Source: Pseudomonas thermotolerans DSM 14292
GTDB lineage: Bacteria > Pseudomonadota > Gammaproteobacteria > Pseudomonadales > Pseudomonadaceae
Reading direction: 5' to 3'
Assembly: GCF_000364625.1 (NCBI RefSeq)
Contig: NZ_KB822602.1
Span: 124,001-188,000 of the forward strand
Length of the DNA stretch: 64,000 nucleotides
Shown in pieces: positions 29,841-39,508 of the stretch. The position numbers and the translations under genes are program-made. Within the stretch, counting starts at the first letter, position 1, and every line of letters begins with the position of its first letter. The notes under the pieces are model-generated. The model searched no databases. It saw only the letters and a list, made by a program, of their open reading frames with translations, and had not been told where the DNA came from.

Positions 29841-30370
29841 TGCTGCGCGGCTACCTGCGCCTGCTGCTGTTCGCCTTCGGCCTGCTGGTCGGCGTGCAGG
29901 TGCCTGGCTTCGTCGACGACTACGCCAAGCGCGTGGCCGCCCACCGCGCCGAGTCGGAGGAGAGCCTGCTGGGCTTCCGCGAGACCGCTGCGCGCTTCTT
30001 CGATGGCGACCTGAACGCCCTGGTCGCCCATTACCGGGCCAGCAGCGATGCGGTGATGCAGAGCGATGCCGAGAGCGTCGGCCATCTGGTGGCCCGCGCC
30101 GAGCTGCTGGAGGACGAGTGGCTGGCCATGCATGGGCCCTGGTACGCGCAGGTCTGGCACCTGGCGAGCGCCGCCGACCGGGCGCTGCTCGCGGAAACCT
30201 TCGAGGCCTACAGCTACCAGGTGCTGCTGGCGCCGCAGGCGATCGCCTGGGGCCTGGGCAGCGGGCTGCTGCTGGCCTGGCTGGTGGAGCTGCTGGGCCT
30301 GGCCGTCGGCTGGCTGCTCGGCAGTGGGCGGCGTCGCGAGCAGCGCCTCAACGCCCGGCGCTGGAGCTGA
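29840..30370 (+). CDS. DUF2937 membrane protein
   Basis: 176 residues. An N-terminal helix (LLLFAFGLLVGVQVPGFVDDY) and a C-terminal helical hairpin (AWGLGSGLLLAWLVELLGLAVGWLLG) frame a cytoplasmic or periplasmic amphipathic middle. This is the DUF2937 plan; the function is unknown. The start overlaps the stop of the amidotransferase gene (TGATG), so translation is coupled, and a joint role may be considered. Confidence 0.78.
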   Translation: MLRGYLRLLLFAFGLLVGVQVPGFVDDYAKRVAAHRAESEESLLGFRETAARFFDGDLNALVAHYRASSDAVMQSDAESVGHLVARAELLEDEWLAMHGPWYAQVWHLASAADRALLAETFEAYSYQVLLAPQAIAWGLGSGLLLAWLVELLGLAVGWLLGSGRRREQRLNARRWS

Positions 30371-30374
30371 GCAC

Positions 30375-30869
30375 TCAGGCGCCCTTGCCGTGGGCCTGGG
30401 CGGCCAGTTGGCTGGCATCCACCCGTACGAACACCGAGTCGCCCACCGCGGTGAGCACCTCGCCGGCGTAGATCTCGCAGATTACCCGGGTCTTGCGCCC
30501 GACCTCTCCCTCGACACGCGCCCTCAGCTGCAGCGGCACGCCCATGGGGGTCGGCTTGATGAACTTGATGCCCAGGTTGCCGGTGACGCACTCGATGCGC
30601 GGCAGGCTGCCCGGCTCGCGACCCTCGGCGCGGTAGTGGTAGGCCATGGCGGTCCAGTTGGAGTGGCAGTCCACCAGCATGGCGATCAGCCCGCCGTAGA
30701 CCAGGTCCGGCCAGCCGCAGTGCATGGGGTCGGGGAGGTGCTCGGCGACTACGTGGATGCCGTCCTCGTGCCAGCGGCTCTTGATGTGCAGGCCGTGGGG
30801 GTTGCGGCTGCCGCAGCCGTAGCAGACTCCGTCCGGGGCTGCGGCGTCCTGCAGGGGAAGCTCGTGCAT
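30375..30869 (-). CDS. PaaI-type hotdog-fold thioesterase
   Basis: 164 residues of the PaaI/YiiD-like hotdog family. A CYGCGSRNPHGLHIK start, with two cysteines, and the hotdog helix segment DLVYGGLIAMLVDCHSNW support the call. Such enzymes hydrolyse acyl- or aryl-CoA esters in the cytoplasm; the substrate is unknown. The ATG at 30869 was chosen because the family N-terminus starts close to it; an upstream one at 30926 would add 19 residues. It lies after the VWA gene but a terminator-like hairpin separates them. Confidence 0.82.
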   Translation of the reverse strand: MHELPLQDAAAPDGVCYGCGSRNPHGLHIKSRWHEDGIHVVAEHLPDPMHCGWPDLVYGGLIAMLVDCHSNWTAMAYHYRAEGREPGSLPRIECVTGNLGIKFIKPTPMGVPLQLRARVEGEVGRKTRVICEIYAGEVLTAVGDSVFVRVDASQLAAQAHGKGA

Positions 30870-30932
30870 GATGGTTCGACTCTGTGGCAGGGAAGAAGCG
30901 ACCAAGCCTAACGGCTTTCGCTGCAAAGCAGA

Positions 30933-30951
30933 ACGGGCCCGTGGGGCCCGT
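30933..30951 (-). terminator. Hairpin after the VWA gene
   Basis: ACGGGCC (30933-30939) pairs with GGCCCGT (30945-30951). On the minus strand it is followed by TCTGCTTTG, a weak T tract. It begins six bases after the VWA stop. Confidence 0.55.
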
Positions 30952-30956
30952 CCGCG

Positions 30957-32135
30957 TCACTTGGCGAGGAAGCGCATGCCTTCTTCCAGTCCCTGGAGGG
31001 TCAGGGGATACATCTGGTTGTTGATCAGCTCGCGGATGATCCCGGTGGAGGCGGTGTAGTTCCAGGTGTCCTTCGGGTAGGGGTTGATCCAGATGAGCTT
31101 CTTGTACTTTTCCATGAAGCGCTGCATCCACACGTAGCCGGCTTCCTCGTTCCAGTGCTCGACGCTGCCGCCGGGCTGGGTGATTTCGTAGGGCGCCATG
31201 GCGGCGTCGCCGACGAACACGACCTTGTAGTCCGGGCCGTACTTGTGCAGCAGATCGAGGGTAGAGGTGCGCTCGCTCATGCGCCGCAGGTTGTTCTTCC
31301 ACACGCTCTCGTAGATGAAGTTGTGGAAGTAGAAGTACTCCAGATGCTTGAACTCGGTGCGGCAGGCGGAGAACAGCTCCTCGCAGACCTTTACGTGGGC
31401 ATCCATGGAGCCACCGATGTCGAGCAGCAACAGCAGCTTCACGGCGTTGCGCCGCTCCGGGCGCATCTGGATGTTGAGCAGACCGCCGTCGCGCGCTGTG
31501 TGGTCGATGGTGCCCTGCAGGTCGAATTCCTCGGCCGCCCCCTCGCGGGCGAACTTGCGCAGGCGGCGCAGGGCGATCTTGATGTTGCGGGTACCCAGCT
31601 CCACCTGGTCATCAAGGTTCTTGTACTCGCGCTGGTCCCAGACCTTGACCGCGCGGCCCTGGCGCTTGCCGGCATCGCCGATGCGAATGCCTTCCGGGTT
31701 GTAGCCGCCGGAGCCGAACGGGCTGGTGCCGCCGGTGCCGATCCACTTGTTGCCGCCGGAGTGCTTCTCCTTCTGCTCCTCGAGGCGCTTCCTGAATTCC
31801 TCGATCAGCCTGTCGAGGCCGCCGAGGCTTTGGATCTGCGCCTTCTCCTCGTCGGTCAGGTAGCGCTCGAACTCCTTGCGCAGCCATTCCTCGGGAATCA
31901 TCGCCTGGAGGAAGTCGTCGAGCTTCTCCAGGCCGTTGAAGTAGGCGGCGAAGGCACGGTCGAATTTGTCGAAGTGGCGTTCGTCCTTGACCATCACGGT
32001 GCGCGCCAGGTAGTAGAACTCGTCTAGGTCGGCGAACACCATGTTGTGCTTCAGCGCGTTGATCAGGTCGAGCAGCTCGCGCACCGATACCGGTACCTTG
32101 GCCGCGCGCATTTCATTGAACAAACCAAGCAGCAT
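30957..32135 (-). CDS. VWA-domain CoxE-like protein, partner of MoxR ATPase
   Basis: 392 residues. The N-terminal half is helical and charged with a glycine-rich loop (about 127-150). The C-terminal half is a von Willebrand A domain whose metal site has DIGGSMD (Asp239, Gly241, Ser243). Such proteins act with MoxR AAA+ ATPases as metal-dependent chaperones for enzyme maturation or stress response. The MoxR gene is two genes upstream on the same strand. The target is unknown. Its length and CoxE-like pattern argue against ViaA of the RavA system. Confidence 0.85.
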   Translation of the reverse strand: MLLGLFNEMRAAKVPVSVRELLDLINALKHNMVFADLDEFYYLARTVMVKDERHFDKFDRAFAAYFNGLEKLDDFLQAMIPEEWLRKEFERYLTDEEKAQIQSLGGLDRLIEEFRKRLEEQKEKHSGGNKWIGTGGTSPFGSGGYNPEGIRIGDAGKRQGRAVKVWDQREYKNLDDQVELGTRNIKIALRRLRKFAREGAAEEFDLQGTIDHTARDGGLLNIQMRPERRNAVKLLLLLDIGGSMDAHVKVCEELFSACRTEFKHLEYFYFHNFIYESVWKNNLRRMSERTSTLDLLHKYGPDYKVVFVGDAAMAPYEITQPGGSVEHWNEEAGYVWMQRFMEKYKKLIWINPYPKDTWNYTASTGIIRELINNQMYPLTLQGLEEGMRFLAK

Positions 32136-32156
32136 GCTTACCTCGATGGCGGCGCT

Positions 32157-32549
32157 TCAGATGTCGCCGCTGTGCTGGGGCAGATCGTCCTGGATGCGAT
32201 ACCAGTCCGCCCTGGAATCCACAAAAATGTGCGCCTGGCGCACCGCGCCCAGGGGCGAGTCCAGGGTGCCGAGCGCCACGCCGATTTCCCCGATGCGTTC
32301 GTCGATGAACTGCAGGGTGGCGCCGCAGCGCCCGCAGAAGGTGCGCATCACCCCCGGCGAGGACGGGTAGCGGACCACCAGCTCCTCGCCCCGGGTGAAG
32401 CGGAAGGCCGCCAGTGGTACCCCCGCGTAGCTGGCGAAGGCTGCGCCATGGGCCTTGCGGCACATGCTGCAGTGGCAGTGGGTGACTTCCTCGACGGCGT
32501 GATCGATGCGGTATCTCACCGCGCCGCACAGGCAGCTGCCTTCAAGCAT
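32157..32549 (-). CDS. GFA/CENP-V-type zinc protein
   Basis: 130 residues with the cysteine pattern of the GFA family: CLCGAVRY, CHCSMCRKAHG and CGRCGATL. The fold binds zinc and was first linked to glutathione-dependent formaldehyde activation, but most members have no proven activity. It lies between the MoxR and VWA genes, 21 bases before the latter, in the same direction, so the three may be one transcript. Confidence 0.88.
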   Translation of the reverse strand: MLEGSCLCGAVRYRIDHAVEEVTHCHCSMCRKAHGAAFASYAGVPLAAFRFTRGEELVVRYPSSPGVMRTFCGRCGATLQFIDERIGEIGVALGTLDSPLGAVRQAHIFVDSRADWYRIQDDLPQHSGDI

Positions 32550-32618
32550 GGGAAGTCCTCCTGGGTCGGTGGCTCCACCCTCTGGCCCCTCTCTCGCGGG
32601 CGGGCGAGGGGATCTTCG

Positions 32619-33464
<846 letters not shown>

Positions 33465-33776
33465 CGGCAAATCCTCGGAAAGGGTAACGCTCGGCGGCAA
33501 ACCGGAGGCTTCGGTAATTGTTGGACTGGTGCGCGACTATACCGTGCACGGCGGTGGACTGTGAACGCAGGCGTGCCATTCGGTCACTGAATGGCGGCGG
33601 GTACGCCGGGAAGTTGTCATGCGGGGCGGCCGCGGTCGGTCGTCCCTCGTTCGGAACCGTCAGGCCGGCGAAGGTTCGCGGATCGGCGCGGCCACCGGGC
33701 GGACGACTGGACGGAGGGCCGGGGCGGGCTTAGTCTCATTTATTTGTCTGGCTTTCTTACCCGAAGGAACACCGCC

Positions 33777-34751
33777 ATGAGCCGCATTTACGCAGACAAT
33801 GCCCAGTCCATCGGCAATACGCCGTTGATCGCCATCAACCGCCTGGGCCCCAAGGGCGTGACCATCCTGGCCAAGACCGAAGGGCGCAACCCGGGCTATT
33901 CGGTGAAGTGCCGGATCGGCGCCAGCATGATCTGGGACGCCGAGGAGCGTGGTGTGCTCAAGCCGGGCATGACCATCATTGAACCGACTTCCGGCAATAC
34001 CGGCATCGGTCTGGCCTTCGTCGCTGCCGCCCGTGGCTACCCGCTGCTGCTGACCATGCCGGCGTCGATGAGCCTGGAGCGCCGCAAGGTACTCAAGGCT
34101 TTGGGCGCCGAGCTGGTGCTCACCGAGCCGGCCAAGGGCATGAAGGGCGCCATCGAGAAGGCCAAGGAGATCCTCGAATCTGCTCCGGACAAGTACTACA
34201 TGCCGCAGCAGTTCGACAACCCGGCCAACCCGGCGATCCACGAGAAGACCACCGGCCCGGAGATCTGGAACGATACCGACGGTGCCATCGACGTGCTGGT
34301 GGCCGGTGTGGGTACCGGCGGGACCATCACCGGGGTGTCGCGCTACATCAAGCAGACCAAGGGCAAGCCGATCCTCTCGGTGGCGGTGGAGCCGAGCGCC
34401 TCGCCGGTGATCAGCCAGACGCTGGCCGGCGCGGAGGTCAAGCCCAGCCCGCACAAGATCCAGGGCATCGGTGCCGGCTTCGTGCCTAAGAACCTAGACC
34501 TGTCGCTGGTCGACCGCGTCGAGCAGGTGGGCGACGAGGAGGCCAAGGCCATGGCCCTGCGCCTGATGCGCGAGGAAGGCATCCTCTGCGGGATTTCCGG
34601 CGGCGCGGCCATGGCGGCGGCGGTGCGCCTGGCCGAGCGGCCGGAGATGCAGGGCAAGACCCTGGTGGTGATCCTCCCCGACTCGGGCGAGCGCTACCTG
34701 TCCAGTATGCTGTTCAGTGACCTGTTCGGCGAGCAGGAACTGGTGCAGTAA
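33777..34751 (+). CDS. cysK: Cysteine synthase A (O-acetylserine sulfhydrylase)
   Basis: 324-residue PLP enzyme that makes cysteine from O-acetylserine and sulfide. The PLP lysine is in GYSVKCRIG, the substrate loop in PTSGNTGIG, the phosphate-binding glycine loop in [10 protein letters not shown], and the PLP-pyridine serine near GISGGAAM. Length equals that of P. aeruginosa CysK. GAAGGAAC lies before the ATG at 33777. The upstream 280 bases to moxR hold promoters but no gene. Confidence 0.97.
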   Translation: MSRIYADNAQSIGNTPLIAINRLGPKGVTILAKTEGRNPGYSVKCRIGASMIWDAEERGVLKPGMTIIEPTSGNTGIGLAFVAAARGYPLLLTMPASMSLERRKVLKALGAELVLTEPAKGMKGAIEKAKEILESAPDKYYMPQQFDNPANPAIHEKTTGPEIWNDTDGAIDVLVAGVGTGGTITGVSRYIKQTKGKPILSVAVEPSASPVISQTLAGAEVKPSPHKIQGIGAGFVPKNLDLSLVDRVEQVGDEEAKAMALRLMREEGILCGISGGAAMAAAVRLAERPEMQGKTLVVILPDSGERYLSSMLFSDLFGEQELVQ

Positions 34752-34758
34752 GACGCGG

Positions 34759-34790
34759 GCTGCGCGCGGCCCCCGCTCGCCGCGCGCAGC
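34759..34790. terminator. Hairpin between convergent cysK and plpD
   Basis: GCTGCGCGCGG (34759-34769) is perfectly complementary to CCGCGCGCAGC (34780-34790). It sits eight bases after the cysK stop and four before the plpD stop. On the plus strand GCTTTAG follows, so it likely terminates cysK although the T tract is short. Confidence 0.65.
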
Positions 34791-34793
34791 GCT

Positions 34794-36977
34794 TTAGAAG
34801 ATCTGCCCGAGGTTCAGGTACAGCGCCTGCTCGTTGTCGTCGTTGCGCCCGTAGCTGAAGTTCAACGGGCCGAGCGGCGTGTCGAAGGCGAAGAACAGGC
34901 TGCCGGCATTGATGTAGCCGCTGTCGTAGGCGTTGTCGTTGTTCCAGGCACGGCCGCGCTCCAGGCTGCCGCCCACGTAGACGGGGAAGTCGAAGGGCAG
35001 GAAGCTGCGCGGGGTCAGCCGGCGGTAGTAGATCACCCGGCCGAGGCTGACGTTCTGCGCCGCCAGGACATCCTGGCGGAAGCCTGAGAGCTGCAGCGGG
35101 CCGCCCAGCTCGAAGCTGGAAGTCACCACCTCCACGTCGTCCACCGTGCGCCCGTAGCGGCCGCCGAACACCCAGGAGTTCGGCCCGTGGCTGAACGCCT
35201 TGTCTAGGCTCAGTTCCCACTGCCGGTAGTCGCTGTCCGAGCCCAGCGAGTGCTCGTAGCTGCGCAGGTCGAGGGCGATGCTCTCGCCGGAATGCGGGAA
35301 GTTGACGTTGTCCAGGGTGTCGAAGGAGTACTTCAGCTCGTAGAAGCCTTCGCTGAAGCTGAAGCTCGGCAGCTCGGTGGGGCCCAGGCTCACCTCCGCC
35401 TCACCCCAGCCCTGCCCGAGGCCGAAGCGGATCTCGCCGCTGTTGGTGATCTGCCGGCCGAGGTTGAGGCCGTAGCCGTAGCGCTCCAGGCGGTATTTGG
35501 CGAAGGGCTCGTTGTCCACCAGCAGTTCGACGTTGCGCGCCTCGCCGAACAGATAGGGGGCAACGAAGTAGCGCGAGCCGGCGTCCAGCGGCTGGTAGAA
35601 CTCGCTGTACAGTTCCTGGTGGTCGCCCAGCTGCAGGCGGGTCAGCCATTCGGCACCGAGGCGGTTTATGCCGTTGACCCGGTAGCTGGCACCGATGTTG
35701 AACACGCTCTCGCCGCGCATGTCGTCGGAGAGGTTCAGGCCCAGGCGCAGGTAGTCGGTGCCGGCGCGCTTGCCGTGGGCGTTGATCACCAGGGCGTTGC
35801 CGTCCCGCTCGTGGACTACCCGGTAGTGCACCTGCTCGAAGTAGTCGAGGCCGTAGAGGGTGCCCATGTCGTCCTGCAGGCGCTCCAGGTCGAGGGGTTC
35901 GCCGAGGCGCTGGCGGATGTAGTGGCGGATGGTCGCGTCGCTGACCTTGGAGGTGTTCTCGATGCGGATCCTGTCGATCACCGGGGTGCGTGCGCCGGGG
36001 GCGCGGGCTGCGCTGAGCTCCAGCGGCGGCTCGTCTGCGCGCAGTTCGGCGAGGCGCGGGGCGAGGATCTGGGTGGCGCGGTAACCGGCGTCGATCATTT
36101 CCCGGGTGCGCCCGAAGTCGGTGGCCGCGTAGCCGGCCAGCGGCGGCTGGATGAGGATGTCGTCGCTGCGCAGGGTGGCCAGCTGGGCCTCGGAATTGCT
36201 GCGGGTCATCAGGGTGATTGACTGGTTCAGCACGTTGAACACCGTCTTCAGGTCGCGGCGTGCCTGTAGCGGCGTGCCGATATCCACCGCGATCACCCGG
36301 TCGACACCCATCTCGCGGGCCACGTCGATGGGGATGTTGTCCACCATGCCGCCGTCCACCAGCAGGCGGCCGTCCACCTCGGTGGGGGCGAATACCGCAG
36401 GGATCGACATGCTGGCGCGGATCGCCTGTGGCAGGTGGCCGCTGCGGAACACCACCTTGTCGCCGGTGGCGATGTCGGTGGCCACGGCGCGGAAGGGGAT
36501 GCCCAGGCGGTCGAAGTTGCGGATGTCGCTGGTGTGCACCAGCAGGCTTTCCAGCAGCAGGTTGAGGTTCTGGCCCTGGATCACCCCGAGCGGCAGGCCG
36601 AGGCTGCCGTCGTCGCGAAAGCTGATCTTCTGCTTGACCAGGAAGTCGCGGTCGTCCTGCTTGCGGCGGAACGGGATGTCGGCGCGCCGCGGCGCATCGG
36701 AGAGCGCCTGCTGCCAGTCGATGCCGAGGGCCAGCTTCTCCAGTTCCTCGGCCTTGTAGCCCGCCGCGTAGAGGCCGCCGATCACCGCGCCCATGCTGGT
36801 GCCGGCGATGGCGTCGACCTGGATGCCCTGTTCCTCCAGGGCTTTGAGCACGCCGATGTGGGCCAGGCCGCGGGCCGCGCCGCCGGAGAGCACCAGGCCG
36901 ACCTTGGGGCGCGGCGACTCGGCAGCGTGCAGGGCGAGCGGGAGCAGCAGGAGGAACAGGCAGAACAGGCGGCGCAT
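34794..36977 (-). CDS. plpD: PlpD, type Vd secreted patatin-like phospholipase
   Basis: 727 residues: Sec signal peptide (1-19), a patatin phospholipase domain (about 24-320) with the oxyanion loop SGGAARG (31-37), the Ser61 nucleophile in GTSMG and Asp208 in DGG, then one POTRA domain (about 330-410) and a 16-strand BamA-type beta-barrel to the C-terminus. This is the plan of P. aeruginosa PlpD, whose passenger is a phospholipase A1 delivered across the outer membrane by its own barrel. The C-terminal residue is Phe (GQIF), as required for BAM recognition. It stands alone, converging on cysK. Confidence 0.96.
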   Translation of the reverse strand: MRRLFCLFLLLLPLALHAAESPRPKVGLVLSGGAARGLAHIGVLKALEEQGIQVDAIAGTSMGAVIGGLYAAGYKAEELEKLALGIDWQQALSDAPRRADIPFRRKQDDRDFLVKQKISFRDDGSLGLPLGVIQGQNLNLLLESLLVHTSDIRNFDRLGIPFRAVATDIATGDKVVFRSGHLPQAIRASMSIPAVFAPTEVDGRLLVDGGMVDNIPIDVAREMGVDRVIAVDIGTPLQARRDLKTVFNVLNQSITLMTRSNSEAQLATLRSDDILIQPPLAGYAATDFGRTREMIDAGYRATQILAPRLAELRADEPPLELSAARAPGARTPVIDRIRIENTSKVSDATIRHYIRQRLGEPLDLERLQDDMGTLYGLDYFEQVHYRVVHERDGNALVINAHGKRAGTDYLRLGLNLSDDMRGESVFNIGASYRVNGINRLGAEWLTRLQLGDHQELYSEFYQPLDAGSRYFVAPYLFGEARNVELLVDNEPFAKYRLERYGYGLNLGRQITNSGEIRFGLGQGWGEAEVSLGPTELPSFSFSEGFYELKYSFDTLDNVNFPHSGESIALDLRSYEHSLGSDSDYRQWELSLDKAFSHGPNSWVFGGRYGRTVDDVEVVTSSFELGGPLQLSGFRQDVLAAQNVSLGRVIYYRRLTPRSFLPFDFPVYVGGSLERGRAWNNDNAYDSGYINAGSLFFAFDTPLGPLNFSYGRNDDNEQALYLNLGQIF

Positions 36978-37054
36978 GGAAGACTTCCTGGCGGACGGGA
37001 ACGCGACGGGCGGCGCTATTATAGGTCCGGTCCTTCCTTGCCGAGCCTGTCGCC

Positions 37055-37342
37055 ATGTCCAAGCCGGAAATCGTCATCACCTACTGCACCCAGTGCCAAT
37101 GGCTGCTCCGCGCCGCCTGGCTGGCCCAGGAGCTGCTCTCCACCTTCGCCGACGATCTCGGCAAGGTCAGCCTGGAGCCGGGCACTGGCGGGGTGTTCCG
37201 CATCCAGTGCGACGGCGTGCAGATCTGGGAACGCAAGGCCGACGGCGGCTTCCCCGAAGCCAAGGTGCTCAAGCAGCGGGTCCGCGACATGATCGACCCG
37301 GGCCGCGACCTTGGCCACAACGAACGCCCGCGCCAGGGCTGA
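37055..37342 (+). CDS. SelT/SelW/SelH-family (Rdx) redox protein
   Basis: 95 residues with the thioredoxin-like Rdx fold and the CxxC motif in YCTQCQWLLRAAWLAQELL, where selenoproteins carry Sec in the second position. The VFRIQCDG and GGFPEAKVLKQRVRD segments are typical. No function is established for bacterial members. It is divergent from plpD and ends 16 bases before the convergent EamA gene. Confidence 0.9.
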   Translation: MSKPEIVITYCTQCQWLLRAAWLAQELLSTFADDLGKVSLEPGTGGVFRIQCDGVQIWERKADGGFPEAKVLKQRVRDMIDPGRDLGHNERPRQG

Positions 37343-37358
37343 CGGTTTTACCAAGGGC

Positions 37359-38240
37359 TTACTCAGGTCCGACGCTCGCCGGCCTGGGTGCCGCCTTGCC
37401 GTGTCGGGCGACCAGCAGCGAGGCGAGGAGGATCAGCGCGCCGCCAGCCAGCATGCGTAGGGTCGGCTGCTCGTGGAACAGCAGCCAGGCGATGGCGATC
37501 CCGTAGACCGGCTCCAGGGCGAGGATCACCGAGGTGCTGCGCGCCTTGAGTACCTTCAGGCTGGCGACGAACAGACTGTGTGCCAGGCCGGTGCACAACA
37601 CCCCGAGGAGCAGGATCCACAGCCAGTCCAGAGCCGGCACCGCCGGCAGCTGCGGCCAGGCGAAGGCGGCCAGGCAGGCGGTGATCGTCAGGTTCTGCCA
37701 GAGTGCCGCCTGTACCGCATCCACCGCGCCGGCGCTGGCCCGGTTGAGCAGCGACAGCAGGGCGAACAGCAGCCCGGAGAGCACCGCCCAGAGCAGGCCA
37801 AGGGTGGCCTGGCTGCCGAGCTCGAAGTGCGGGGTGACTAGCGCCAGGCCCAGGCAGACCAGCCCGACCACCAGGTATTCCTGCCGGTGCAGGCGTTCGC
37901 GGAACAGCAGCCCCTCGAGCAGCAGAGTGAAGGCCGGGAAACTGGCGAAGCCCAGGGTGGCGATCGCTACCCCGGCGACCTTCACCGCCAGAAAGAAGGT
38001 CAGCCAGTGACTGCCCAGCAGCAGGCCGCCGAGGCAGAGTGGTACCAACTGCCGGGGCGTCGGCCGGCGGTCGCCAGCGCCGGCCAGGCGGGCGAACAGG
38101 GTCAGGGCGGCTACCGCGAACAGGGCGCGGCCGAAGGTGATCAGCAGCGGCGAGCTGTGCGCCAGCTTGCCGAGCACGCCGGTGAGGCCGAACAGGAAGG
38201 CGCCGAGGTGCACGGCGAGCAGGGCATTGCGGTGGTTCAT
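37359..38240 (-). CDS. EamA-family (DMT) transporter
   Basis: 293 residues with ten hydrophobic helices in two EamA repeats (about 5-135 and 145-280), as in drug/metabolite exporters of inner membranes. Its substrate is unknown. The ATG at 38240 gives the regular N-terminus MNHRNALLAVHLGAFLFG. It follows the csaA-like gene on the same strand by 23 bases and may be co-transcribed. Confidence 0.88.
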   Translation of the reverse strand: MNHRNALLAVHLGAFLFGLTGVLGKLAHSSPLLITFGRALFAVAALTLFARLAGAGDRRPTPRQLVPLCLGGLLLGSHWLTFFLAVKVAGVAIATLGFASFPAFTLLLEGLLFRERLHRQEYLVVGLVCLGLALVTPHFELGSQATLGLLWAVLSGLLFALLSLLNRASAGAVDAVQAALWQNLTITACLAAFAWPQLPAVPALDWLWILLLGVLCTGLAHSLFVASLKVLKARSTSVILALEPVYGIAIAWLLFHEQPTLRMLAGGALILLASLLVARHGKAAPRPASVGPE

Positions 38241-38263
38241 CGGGGGATTCGCATTCTCGTGGT

Positions 38264-38599
38264 TCAGGCCAGGCGCGCGCCGTTGGGCAGTGGCTTGTCG
38301 AAGCTCGCCAGGACCACCCGGCCTGCGTCGTCGTAGACACCGGTCACCAGCACTTCCGAGCGCACCCCGGCGATCCGTTTGGGCGGGAAGTTGCAGACGC
38401 AGAGTACCTGGCGGCCGGGCAGTTCTTCGGTGGTGTAGTGGGCGGTGACCTGGGCGCTGGAGGTCTTGATGCCCAGCTCGCCGAGGTCGATTTCCAGCAC
38501 GTAGGCTGGTTTGATCGCCTTGGCGTTGGGCCAGGCGCGCAGAATGGTACCAACGCGCAGTTCGACGCGCTGGAAGTCCTCCCATTGGATCAGGTTCAT
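38264..38599 (-). CDS. csaA: CsaA-type tRNA-binding protein
   Basis: 111-residue OB-fold protein of the tRNA-binding (Arc1p/EMAP II-like) family. FQRVELRVGTIL, the central KTSSAQVTAHY and NFPPKRIAG patterns match CsaA/YgjH. In Bacillus CsaA has chaperone-like export activity; in Gram-negatives the role is unclear. It lies between an AraC gene and the EamA gene. Confidence 0.9.
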   Translation of the reverse strand: MNLIQWEDFQRVELRVGTILRAWPNAKAIKPAYVLEIDLGELGIKTSSAQVTAHYTTEELPGRQVLCVCNFPPKRIAGVRSEVLVTGVYDDAGRVVLASFDKPLPNGARLA

Positions 38600-38666
38600 G
38601 TGGCTGACTCCGCAGTGGTAAACCGCGGCAGTCTAGGCGCTGCGCGCCCACCTGTCTGTCGCGTGG

Positions 38667-39434
38667 CTAGCGGCTTTTGTCGCGCGCCTCGCGGCGCAGT
38701 GCGCGCGGCGTGGTGCCGCAGTGACGGGCAAGGGCGGCGGTGAAGGCGCTCTGCGAGGCGTAGCCGACCTGGCAGGCGATTTCCCCAACCGGCAAGGCGG
38801 TCTCGCGCAGCAGGCGCATCCCCAGTTGCAGGCGGCGCTGGCGTACGTAGTCCATGGGCGTCAGCCCGGTCTCGGCGAGGAAGCAGGCGTGGAAGCGCGC
38901 GACGGATAGCCCGGCCAGGCGCGCCAGGTCGGCGACCTGCAGGGGATGGGCGGCATGTCGGTCGATATGCGCATCCAGAGCAGCCAGCGGTAGGCGTCCG
39001 GAGGGGCGGGACAGGGCGCTCCCGCTGCTCAGGGTGGCCAGCAGCAGAGCGGCGCCCTGGCGGGCGATCAGCGGGTTTTCCAGGGCGCTGGCGGCCAGCC
39101 AGTCCACCAGCTGCTGCTGCGCCGGAGCCAGCGCGCCGGTGTGCGGTTTCTCCAGCAGGCGCCGGCCGACGTCCAGATGCTCGCCGAGCTGGGCGCGCAG
39201 CCAGTCCTCGCCGGGTACGTCGAGCACCAGGCAGTGACTGCCGCCCCGGCTGCCGCTGCAGGCGTGGTGGGTGGCCGGCGGGATCACTGCCAGACAGTGG
39301 CGCAGCACCCGGCTGCCGCGCCCCTCCATCTCGAAGTCCAGTTGGCCGCGCAGGCCGATCACCAGCTGCGGATGCGCGTGGCTGTGGGCGAGGTAGTCGT
39401 GGCTGTAGTGGCGCAGGCTGAGGATGGGCTGCAT
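38667..39434 (-). CDS. AraC-family transcriptional regulator
   Basis: 255 residues. An N-terminal cupin sensor (HSHAHPQLVIGLRG) and a C-terminal AraC double HTH (VADLARLAGLSVARFHACF and VGYASQSAFTAALAR). The targets are unknown; the downstream genes csaA and the EamA transporter on the same strand are candidates, as some such regulators pair with DMT exporters. A 67-base gap separates it from csaA. Confidence 0.88.
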   Translation of the reverse strand: MQPILSLRHYSHDYLAHSHAHPQLVIGLRGQLDFEMEGRGSRVLRHCLAVIPPATHHACSGSRGGSHCLVLDVPGEDWLRAQLGEHLDVGRRLLEKPHTGALAPAQQQLVDWLAASALENPLIARQGAALLLATLSSGSALSRPSGRLPLAALDAHIDRHAAHPLQVADLARLAGLSVARFHACFLAETGLTPMDYVRQRRLQLGMRLLRETALPVGEIACQVGYASQSAFTAALARHCGTTPRALRREARDKSR

Positions 39435-39508
39435 GGCGATGTCTCGGTGGCCGACCTGGCAAGCCTAGGCCGGCCGCGGCGCGGCGCAAAGGTCCGCTCG
39501 GCGGAACC

